NCBI GenBank assembly: GCA_019188255.1
Contig: JAETXT010000012.1
Span: 930,001 to 994,000, forward strand
DNA: 64,000 bases
Source of the DNA: Verticillium longisporum
Taxonomy: Eukaryota; Ascomycota; Sordariomycetes; Glomerellales; Plectosphaerellaceae
Direction of reading: 5' to 3'
Numbering within the stretch: the first letter of the stretch is position 1; every line of letters starts with the position of its first letter. Under the pieces are notes generated by a model that was given only the letters and a program-made list of their open reading frames with translations, did no database searches and was not told where the DNA came from. Positions 35,061-44,855 of this stretch are shown in pieces. A program made the translations under genes and the position numbers.

Positions 35061-37253
35061 ATGTGTTCGACCGCCGTCTCCAGGTCGGCCTTTTACCCCA
35101 TATCCTCTTCCAACCACCATTCGAACAACCAGTTTTGTCACCAGGCCGCCCTGCGCCTGAGCAACCGCCCCGACTTCCGACATCCCGTCCCGCAGACTGG
35201 TCAGAAGCGCGGCCTGCAGACACCCCCATCCGACGACATGACTACCACCTACCAGCCTCCCATCGTGGGACCCTACGACAATCATGTTCTCCCCTCTTAC
35301 TCTTCCACTCTTCCGCATGTGCGTGGCTCTGTGCCGTCCATGAACGAAGTTTCCCGGGCGTCACAGTATCCTAGATATGCTCAGCAGCAACCGCAGCAAC
35401 AGCAAGCCCAGCTGCAACAACAACAACAACAACCATACACACATGCTACAAATCTCTCCCAAAATCCTGCGTCAGGCATTTCTCAGTACTCCACCACCTC
35501 AAAACACTCCACACAAACCTCAACACCGGCTGCTGAGGGTAGCATGTCTTCACAGAACGGCAGCACCTCAAGGCGGGGCTCACAGGCCTTGATCCACCAC
35601 AGCCTTCACGTGCCAAGCTGCATCAACCCCAAGGGCGGCAACCTGGCTGATTTCGCTGCGCAGGTGGGTGATCTAAAATGACTACGGTGTTGCGCTGGTC
35701 GGCTGTGCTAACTCGAGAATAGATTACATGCCTCTTCTGGTTCGAATCGATGGATACCCTGCGAGCTGCGGAAAATGTCAGGTCACGGCCTGCCTCAGCA
35801 ACAGTACCAAGACTGACGAAGCACGCCATTCCGTACCCAGCTTTCAAGAAATGGGCGTACGGCGTTCTATCGACTACTCAGGTCACGCAGAGTGTCATAT
35901 TACTGGCTCTGCTCTTCGTTTATAGGTTGAAGATGACTAACCCAGCGGTCAAGGGCCGCTCCGGCAGCGAATACAGGCTGCTGACGGTGGCCCTCATGTT
36001 GGGCAACAAATGTATGCATGCCCCCTTTGCTTTTCATGCATCGGCGACTAACACGAACTAGTTCTGGACGACAACACGTACACGAACAAGACCTGGGCCG
36101 AAGTCTCGGGCATTTCCGTCCAGGAGATTCATGTCATGGAGGTAGAGTTTCTGAGTAACATGCGGTACAGCCTCCTGGCCACCAAGGACGAGTGGGAGGA
36201 CTGGTTGGCCAAGCTCGCCTGCTTTTCCGAATACTACGAGCGTGCCCTCAAGCAGCCGACCTCTCCAATCGCCATGTCATCACCGACGTCCAAGACGCTC
36301 TTCAGTTCTCCTTTACTATCACCCACCCGGGCTACCCAGGCCACGTCGGCGATCCCTGCTCTCCCCGCCTCGGCTACCCCTGTCTACCACAGCAACGTCA
36401 ACGCCTCAAATGGCCAAGCGTGGCCTACTAGCTACCAGAATTCCACCATGTCGCCGCTGACTGCGAAAACCCACGTCAACATGATGTCTAAGAAGAGGGC
36501 ACACGAGGAGGACCCGACAGAGCCGCCTGCGAAGCGCATGAATGTGCAGCCGAATGCGATGCCCCCTGCACGACCCCCATCGTGGGTGAGCAACCGATAC
36601 GGCTGCCAGTGCCGAATCTGACCCTCAACACCAACACACCAACTCCGGGCTCCGTGCAATACATGACGCCGACTGCCTACGCGCCTCCTTCCCACGTCTC
36701 GCTCCCACCATTAGTCCCTGGTGTACGCGCCATGTCGAGCGTCTGTCCCGAAAACGGGCCGGTGCCACCAGCGCAGCTGCCACTTCCTTCGTGGACTGGG
36801 TCTGTCATGCCGCCGGCTACTCTCACGCCGACGATTGGCATGCCAGTGCACCCAAGCATGAGCTATGGAACCCCGAGCCGGCGCCACAGCCCCGGCACTC
36901 TGGCGGCGTTTGGATCGTCGCCTCTGGGGGACATGTACGGATCTGTCTCGGCAGTGCACACGCCCATATCGCACACACCCATCTCTCACTCGCCTAGCGT
37001 CTATCTCCAACAGAGGCCCAGCCCGTACAAGCCGGTACGCCACGTCAACACACTGCTGTACCCACCCCCGTCCGCCTCTCTCCACGAGTACCACATGTCA
37101 GCGGCAGCGGCGCCACAGATGCACTATCAGCCTCTTGGTCGCCGCAACGACCTGCGAACCGGCGTGGTTCCAGAGTACATGACAATGGGATATCGCAGTG
37201 CACAGCCTGTGCAGCAGATGATGCCGCACGGCCAACAGGGTCATCTCAACTAG
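35061..37253 (+). CDS. CLG1: CLG1/PHO80-type cyclin, frameshifted in its last exon
   Basis: Cyclin expected to bind a Pho85-type CDK. Exons 35061-35663, 35723-36011 and 36062-37253 are joined by introns with GTGGGT and GTATGC donors and GTGCTAAC and GACTAAC branch points. The N-terminus is Ser/Gln-rich with a CAG/CAA-coded polyglutamine tract near residues 108-130. The cyclin fold spans exons 2-3: ITCLFWFESMDTLRAAE, VTQSVILLALLFVYRLK, SEYRLLTVALMLGNKFLDD, TYTNKTWAEVSGISVQEIHVMEVEF. A Pro/Ser-rich tail follows. At about 36574-36578 the frame changes. The original frame stops after CGATGGG-proximal PPSWV at 36621, but conserved tail sequence (EQPIRLPVPNLTLNTNT to HGQQGHLN) continues in another frame to 37253. 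One missing C in the C5 run would restore a 694-residue protein. The cyclin domain itself is intact. Confidence 0.8.
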
Positions 37254-38894
37254 GTCGAGGAAGCGCCACATGGCATTTTGCTTGTTCGTTGCTATTTTTT
37301 GTTTCTTTTTAAAATTATGCATGGCTCGGCGTTTTCATTCTTTTCGTAGCCATATTGCTGAAACGCATGCTATGAGCCTTAGGCTTTGGCTTTGCATTTA
37401 GGGACAGGGCATGCAATGGCAAGACAAGAGCATGAGTGGTATTCTAGAGCTGCCACTCTCGGCGTTGGACACATGTATCAAGTAGGACAAAGGAAATCCA
37501 GAAGGAGGGGTCAAGAGAAGCGCTTGGGGAATGCCCACCCCGGTCAAAGCGCAGGGAAACAATGTTAGATTCTCGCGCACGTCAGCAATGACAGTAGCAG
37601 CATTAGATAGCAGCACTCTGTGCAATGCAAATCAGTCAAACAAGACGATGCCAACTTGGTCGCCGTGGTGAGAACAGGATGAGGACAGTGTCAGTGGGGC
37701 GCGGCGAACACAAAGGAGAGAGGGAGAAAGTCAAACCAGAAGGGAGCTTTATCTATCGAGGTACCAAAATCGATGGCCAAGCCATGCCAAGTGAAAGCTT
37801 GTTTCCCGGCATTCATCCGATCTCCCAAGATGGCCTCGTGGACTGCCTAAGAGGGGGCAAGTTGGTTGCACAGCATCCTCGCGGCTCACACTGCAAAGAG
37901 CGACGTCTAACAGGACGAGACGAGGGGGGTTGGGCTGGGTTCGGTTTCTCACAGACCGAATGAGAAACATCAGCGTGGCGTGCGCCGTGTGACGTTTGTG
38001 CGCCTTTTTGATGACGCCCCCCCTCTCCCCTCTTTTCCCTCTCTCAAACAAGCCCGGTTCGACGACAGTCTTTGTATGGTTGCCTGCGAGCCGGCTATGC
38101 ATCTGATCGGAGGGGAGGGGGATCTCTTGTTTGGCACTTCATCTCTTATTTCAGGCTGACTGACTGTCTTCCTGACCGACGGACGGGTTTCCGGCCTGGG
38201 CTGGACTAGGCCTCCAATGTAAGCGCGGGGCTGTGCCGCTTTTGTGTTTGGTCCGCAACAGGACGACATGCATGAGGTGTGTGTGTGTCTGTGTCTCTCT
38301 CTTTTCAGGCCCGTTGCTGATCTCATTCATGAGAGCCCATGTGAGCCAAGGCAGGATGGAATGGATATAAGGCTGGTCGTTGGGGGTGTCGTGTCCGCCC
38401 CTGATGAATATGTGTTTTTTTTGTGTGACGAGCCTCCCTGTTAGGCAGCGGTTACGTCTCAATACGTTGTGCCAACGGATCTCTGTCTCTTCAGCTTACC
38501 GTTTGGATGTGGTAGGATCGACCACGTACGTCAAAGAGGGCACACAGCTATCCGTAGGTGTATGCCACCGATCGGGCTGGGATCGACCCGTCTCACACGA
38601 GGGCCAGCTGCAGAAGAGAAGACGTGGCGGCGGGCGACGTTTCGGCCAGCTCGCCCTCTTCTTCTGTTTCTTCTTCTCCTTTCTTCCCCTCCTACCTTTG
38701 AGCTCTGAGGTGTGCCACCTAGGCAGACAGTCCTGGGGTGAAAGCCATAGCCACAACTATCGTTTTGGGTCAGGCCTCTTTCGCCAACGACCGACACGTA
38801 TCGCGCGCGGCGACATTGGTCACATTTAGAGAGCGAAAGACAGGCACGTACACAGAACGAAAGGGGGGAAACCAGGCAGTTAGACGAGGAAACC
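37254..38894. other. intergenic, no gene seen
   Basis: 3' region of the cyclin gene and promoter of the Arg/Ser-rich gene. No frame with domain or splice support. Confidence 0.5.
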
Positions 38895-39788
38895 ATGCCG
38901 CGCCGATACGATGACTCCCTCTCGCCCTCTCCCTCTCCCGCCCCCTGCCCCTCCCCCTCACGCCACCGTCGCGCCCGCTCAACATCCTACTCGGACCGCC
39001 GACGGCCGGTCTCCCGCTCGCAGTCGCTGTCGCGCCGCCCTCTCTCGGCCTCACGCTCTCGCTCGCGGTCGCCGTCGAGACGCGGCTCGCGCTCTCGGTC
39101 CCGCTCGCGCTCCCACACGTCCTCCCGCACGTCGCGCGCAACCAAGATCAAGGACAAGATGAAGGAGAAGAAGGAGATCCCCTACGGCTTCCTCGCCGGC
39201 ATCGGCGTCTCGGCGCTGCTGCTGCACAGGTACTGGCCCAAGGGCTGGGTGCACGGCGAGGAGAAGTACTGGGACAACAAGGTCGGGCGGGCCGAGGACC
39301 GGGCGCTGCGGGCCGGCGGGCGCGTCGCCGAGGTCGTCGTCGAGAGGCCGCGGGGCGTGCTCAGGGAGGGCCGGGTCCGGGCGGGGCCGGTGCTCGAGGA
39401 GATGAGGGAGGGGTGGCGCGAGGAGAGGGCGAGGGAGAAGGGGCTGGAGGTGCCTGAGCAGCCGGAGCCCGAGCCCGAGCCCGAGCGTGAGCGGAGGAGA
39501 GGACGGAGCGTGGGCGGAGCGATGGACAGGGACAGAGACGGGAGCAGAGTGCGGTACGGGCTGGGCGTGGATGATGTGGATGATGTGTATGAGGATCCGA
39601 GGCGGCCGAGGCGGTTTGCGGGCGATTATGACGACGACTGGGACCGCTTGGGACGGTATCCCGCCGAGCGGTATCCGGACGAAAGGCGGTACCCGGAAGA
39701 AAGACGGTACCCGGAAGAAAGACGACACAGCGACCACTATCGTCGATATGATGTCGAGTACGATGACAGGGCTGGCTGGAGGAGGTAG
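38895..39788 (+). CDS. hypothetical Arg/Ser-rich protein with one hydrophobic segment
   Basis: Unrecognised function. A single open frame of 297 residues starts at an ATG in AAACCATGCC context. Residues 1-90 are Ser/Pro then Arg/Ser-rich (SRSRSRSPSRRGSRSRSR), like RS domains or disordered basic linkers. A lysine-rich stretch (KIKDKMKEKKE) leads into IPYGFLAGIGVSALLLHRYW, a short hydrophobic segment that could be one membrane pass or hairpin, followed by the conserved-looking PKGWVHGEEKYWDNKVGRAED. The rest is Arg/Glu/Asp-rich with Pro-Glu repeats and a terminal RYPEER repeat encoded by an 18-bp tandem unit. The strong codon bias and reading-frame length favour a real gene. RS-like splicing factors usually have an RRM, which is absent. 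Confidence 0.65.
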   Translation: MPRRYDDSLSPSPSPAPCPSPSRHRRARSTSYSDRRRPVSRSQSLSRRPLSASRSRSRSPSRRGSRSRSRSRSHTSSRTSRATKIKDKMKEKKEIPYGFLAGIGVSALLLHRYWPKGWVHGEEKYWDNKVGRAEDRALRAGGRVAEVVVERPRGVLREGRVRAGPVLEEMREGWREERAREKGLEVPEQPEPEPEPERERRRGRSVGGAMDRDRDGSRVRYGLGVDDVDDVYEDPRRPRRFAGDYDDDWDRLGRYPAERYPDERRYPEERRYPEERRHSDHYRRYDVEYDDRAGWRR

Positions 39789-40050
39789 AGGAGTTGGCGT
39801 GGTTCACGATGTGCGACCTTGATATAGTACCAAAAGCGACAGATACCTTTATCACCAAGTTATGAAGCCAACGAGTAGCTGTCTGTTTCTCTACCTACTC
39901 ACATGTGCGACCATGGATGTATTCCCCAGTTGTGCTGCCCGCTTGAAATATGTCATGCCATGTCCCCAAAAATGTACCAGAATGCTCCCATGTCCGTCTC
40001 TCTTACCACCTTCCGAGTCCGCCGCCGCCGCCGCCGCCAATACGAGGTCT

Positions 40051-43000
40051 CTAGCCTCGGCCAGCAGTCATGGCAAACATGGCCGGCGTGACTGGGTTCG
40101 CCCACTCGAAGCTGCTCTCTACAGCTACCTGGGGGACCTGTGTTTCCTCCTCTATACCATCTCCCTGAGCCTCTTCCACAGCAGCCTCCGCCCACCCCTT
40201 GCCGCCGGTCCGCATCACAAAATAGGGGTTGAGCTTTGTTCCAAAGTAATGCTCCCGTCGCAGCATCGCCCCGCCGTCGAGAGCTGCCGTTCGTGTCTGC
40301 CTCAACCTTTTGCCCGGCCGCACGCTTTCGCTGAGCAGGCTGCTGCGCTGTGTCCCCGCCATGCGTCGGTCATGGGCCACAATGCCTCGAACAAAGGGCG
40401 CCACATCAAGCGTGATCAGCCGCATCGTGCGGTCGAACACCGACGGATCGAGGAAGCTCGCCGGCACGATGGAATGTCGTTCGGAGATGGCAATGGGGTC
40501 AAACGCTAGCGCCATATCGTATCGAACGATGGGAATGTCTTCCTCCGCGGGTGCAGGCTGGCAAAGCTTCTTGATGACATCGGACGGCTTGATGCAGCCC
40601 ATCGGCGCATGGTACGTCTCTCGGCTGTCGACCGCAAGCTGGCGCGCACCGCAACGAAGCGAGATGGCGGCTGACGTGCAGAAGGGGTCGTGGTCCGTCA
40701 CCAGCGGCGCTTCCAGCAGACGCCGCCCGAGGGTGTAGTCTTCGCGAGCTTTCGCAGTGATATCGGGCTGTGTCACGTCCAGATTTTCCTGTTTTCTGGT
40801 TAGCTGATGTCGTATCCGAAGAAAGCAATGCTCCACGTACCTGAAGACCGACTCCGAACCGACCATCGGAGCAGAGGTCGGCGGCGCTCATCGTGTCGGC
40901 GAATCGTTCGTAGACGTCAAGGGCTGCGAGCCTTTCGCTGCGGCTTGCACTGCCCATGCTTCCTGCCCAGGCAGCCTGATCCCTCGTCTCGTGCCAGTTG
41001 CTGAGGTCCATGCCGAGGCTGTCCCAGCTCTGAAGAAGCAGTTCGTCCTCTTCGCGTTGCGAAGGACCTAGCGACTCGGCGCCGGCGAAGCCCATACCCT
41101 CCAGATATGTGCCCTGACTGACAACACGCACCACATCGCCGTTCTCATCCTTGTCGCACCCCCTCGGCCACCGCGGATAGAACCATTCGAAACCACCCCG
41201 TCGGTCGCCAACGCCTAGCTGGCACCAGTAGTTTAACTCCGTCAGAGAGGCCCGAATGTCGCCGCCCCTGGACTCGAGCAATGCCTGCACAGCTGGCCTG
41301 CGGAGGGCGTGACCCTCATTGGCCGCAATGAGTAGCATGACATCCAGTGCCAGTTCGGTCGGCGGGGGGCTGAGGCGGAATATGCCGTGTAGGTTCAATG
41401 TCTGTACCGGAATCAGACTCTCGTCGTTGCAGGTCATGATGAAGGGTCGCTTCGACTGCGCAATCAGCGTTGTGATGGTTGTCCAAAATTGCTTGTCCTC
41501 CTCGTACAACACGTCCGCCTCTTCGATGAGAATCAAAGATTGCTTCTGGGACTTGGGTTGAGTGTTCTTTGATTTTTCCGCCTCCTCCTGCTTGTCACCA
41601 GACGGTGCTGCGATCTGGGCAGGCGCAGGCGCAGCTGGCGGCGGGATAGTCGCGGGGGTTGGCGTGCTGATTTTGGTAGGCTTGGGCTTGAAGAAGGACA
41701 TGACGGTGCCTTGCTTTACCGACCTGACATCCTTGCCTGTGGGATCTTCTGCGTCACCCTGCTTGCTGTCCTGATGTCGTTGCACGAGGTGATTGCGCGT
41801 CATATCGCCCACCTTATCCAGCACATCTTTACCACTGCGTCGACTGCTAGAGTTGATTTCAAACACCTCGAAACCCAGCTCTTTCGCAATGGCATAGACG
41901 GCGGCCGTCTTGCCTGACCCATGCGGCCCACTGATGAGTGCTGCGTTGGCCACCCTCGGCATGTCCTTTCCGCTCTTGGGGATGTTCTGCATGATGGTCT
42001 GCTTCGGCGCAAGCGGGACGTTGTCATCTTCGGGCTCGGTGATCTCGTCGGGGTCGTAAGAAGCGTCCTCATCGCTGGAAACCACGAATCCATCCAGCTT
42101 GCCACGCTTCCGTTTCTTCTTGGGCCCGGACACCGCCTTCACAGTCGCGGGCTTCTGATCCGCAGTGATGCCTGTGTCGACAGATTGCACCTTGAGCATC
42201 TCCAACCAGTCCCTGAGCCAGATGGCGTCCCGACCGACTTGCAGCACCTCGGCTGCTGTTGCTGGGGCGTATTTTTGCACCCAGGCCAGGTCCTCGCATT
42301 CGGATCTATCGAACGCCGACAAACTAGTCGAGAGTGATTTGTACAGACGTGAGACTGCGGCATGAGGCGTCTGTCTCGTCGCAGTCACAATTTCGTCGTC
42401 GCTGTCGTCGTTTAGACTGCTCCTTGACGGAAGAGGTGTCCTCAGCTCAGGTCGTATCCGTGCCTGCAGTTTGGGGCCGCTTTCAAAGTGCTTCCCCGGC
42501 AATCGCAGCTCTGGTGGCGGCATATCAAAATCTTCCGTCTGGGCGCTCAGTGCGGCTTTGATGCCCTTGATGTCCAAGGCAGCACCCAGCTGACTCACGA
42601 CAGATTCTTGCGGAGGAACATTCGTCACTCTCCCCTTGGCCTTCCTCGAAGAGATAGCCGGGGGGAGTTGCACTTCAGTCTGAGACCAGCAATTCTCGGA
42701 AAGTCCCGTCACGTGGGTAGCGCCTTTCGCGGGCCAAGCAGGATGCGCAGCACCTGGAACTCTGAGACCCATTGATTTGACGCCAAATTGTGGCAGGTTC
42801 GTGCGCTTGATGGCGTTCCTAGGCTTCTTTGGCGAGCAAGGGGTCGAGGAGAAGATGACCTGCCGCGGCGGGGGAGGGGCGGCTGCTTTTGTGGCAAGAG
42901 GGGCGGTTGTTTTGACAGGCTGTCCCGTCTGTGGATCAATCTTGGTCTGTTTGGCCTTTTCTGCTGCAGGCTTGGTGGATTTTCCTCGTCCTTTCTTGGG

Positions 43001-43684
43001 GGGTGTTTTAGTGTCTGGTATCGCAGTGGGCGGTGTTTTGAGGATCTCTTCGATCTTGCTGCCGATCCGCTGGCGGCTTTCGGGGTCTTGACCAAAGGGT
43101 ATCGCCACAATGAAGGATGCCTGCTTGCCCTTTGCAGTTCTGGCCTTGCCTCCAGTCGGGGTCGTTGTTTTTGGCTTTGGTGGCGATCCGATGGTGCCTG
43201 TCTTGGGGTTGAACTTCAGGACGCGCTTGGGCTTTGCATCGTCTTGCAGAGGCTGAGATTGTTCGGGATTGGCTGCACTGGTGTTCGGTACAGGAACGTT
43301 TGAGAGAGGACGTTCAGTTGCGGCCTGGGGGGTTGCCGGGCCAGTCGAAATGGATGGTGTGTCAGGCTCGTTCGTCCCAAGGGAACTGGACTTCGAGAGC
43401 GCCTCGATGATGGAAGGTCCGTTGGTCACTTGTTTCCGTGGGTTGCGGCGCTTTTTGGTGCTTGGCGTATTGGTCTCTTCAAGAGCGTCGGGATCAATCT
43501 TTCGTCGTTTCGGCGTCGGCCCATCGTGGTCAGCGCCAGGCAAGGAGCCAACCTCTGCTGCCGGTTGTTCGCTGTTCAAGGCATCCGGGGGAGTGGGTCT
43601 GTCGGATCCGGGCGTGAAAAATGGATGAAGCTTCTTGGGATCGGCGAAGGCTTCGGGGGCCATGTTTGCTACGAGGGTTCCCAT
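40051..43684 (-). CDS. ELG1: ELG1/ATAD5-type PCNA-unloading AAA+ ATPase
   Basis: Large subunit of the alternative RFC complex that unloads PCNA from chromatin after replication. Two exons, 43684-40841 and 40788-40051, with a 52-bp intron (GTACGT donor, AGCTAACC branch), give 1193 residues from the ATG at 43684. The frame is open another 144 codons upstream, but the family-like start is VANMAPEAFADPKKLHPFF, so 43684 or 43663 is preferred. The N-terminal half is disordered and Lys/Pro-rich, with KRRKID and KKRRNPRK basic patches. Walker A is SGPHGSGKTA near residue 584; Walker B is LILIEEADVLYEED near 716. The loop between them is long and contains QGTVMSFF (41690-41713), a PCNA-interacting-peptide match. 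RFC-like lid and collar regions follow (RGGDIRASLTELNYW, EDELLLQSWDSLGMDLS). It is divergent from the UTP8-like gene. Confidence 0.86.
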
Positions 43685-44855
43685 GGGAGTCAATCTGCAC
43701 ACGGACATGACAATCAGTGCCGCGCTCGATGTATACACTCGGCCGGGACGCGTACACGAGTCGATGCTAATACTGCCGGAGCGTGCTGGATGTTCGAGCA
43801 ATGCTGGCATTGGTGAGGTCTTGGTGGGAACAAAGAAACAAACAACTGTGTAGGGGTGGTGATTAAAGTTCTCCGCTATACGGGATGAAGTATGGTAAAG
43901 AGTTGGAGGGACCGCTTGACGGTGGTGGTTGAAGCGGTGGAGGTGGTAATGTCGATTCGAAGTCCCTTGTCGAGAGTGGGCAAGGGACGAAGTCGCGTCA
44001 AGCGCGACGTCAATGTGGAGCGCGTCTGCCCAGTGCACTTTACCAGGTCTTATCGTTATCGGTGGCATGGTCTTTGGTCTGAGACGCTCCCAACCCCTCC
44101 ATTCCCAGTGTCCCATTTCCCTTCAATGAGGGACATGGCTGATGGTCAATTAGAAAAGAAGAATCAGGCTCTTACACCAGTCAATAGTTATTTTTTTTTA
44201 CGATGAGAATAGCAACTCTATTTCTGATCTCAGGTTCAGCACCATTTCCACGCTGATCCACATCTCGACCGGGTTTAGTGGACAAGCAGTGAGCAAGCGA
44301 TGCGGTTCATTTCTGATCCAGCTAACATGGCCCCCGGCGCATGTTGCGAACCGGTTGTACATATACATCTTGCATGGATTCGTGAATGCAGCTTTCGTTA
44401 GACATGGTTGATTGTGCTGACTTGATGCCTTCAAAGTAGAGACGCCTGACGCACTACGTCTGGCTGATAGGCATCATGGAAAGGTGTGGCACAGAGCCCT
44501 TAGAAGAATGTCAATCGTTCCAGATGCACGTTGCAAATTCAAAGCATCGAATAGATGAAGAAGTGCAACAGGATACTACCTCACAATGAGGTACCTTAGG
44601 TAGGTAGCTAGGTACCTATGTCGAGCTGCTTCACTGAGCGTCGTCTTATCGCTCGACCCACCTCTTATCGCAGCCGCGAGCCCCACTCAGGCTCCCCGAA
44701 CTTTTTTTTCTTCGACTTCACCGCAGGCACGACCATCACCACTTGCTTGTCGCGGGCGAGCAGCACGATTCGATTGAGGCGAGACATTCACCCAACTACC
44801 CCTCACCGTGCCATCCACGAGACTGCCGAACCGCAGTCTTTTCCTCCACAACAAG
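43685..44855. other. divergent promoter region of ELG1 and UTP8-like genes
   Basis: 1.2 kb between the two start codons. The ELG1-side 430 bp is open in the ELG1 frame but has no family similarity and is read as 5' leader. A TACCTTAGGTAGG cluster lies at 44589-44619, about 240 bp upstream of the UTP8-like start. Confidence 0.55.
44589..44619. repeat. TACCTAGG-type palindromic cluster
   Basis: GAGGTACCTTAGGTAGGTAG followed by CTAGGTACCTAT. Same word family as the clusters near 1.2, 17.4 and 57.4 kb; here inside a divergent promoter region. Confidence 0.7.

Noticed and set aside
43685..44116. N-terminal extension of ELG1 from the ATG at 44116
   Set aside because: The 144 extra residues have no resemblance to the family start, which is found at VANMAPEAFADPKKLHPFF; the frame is open by chance.
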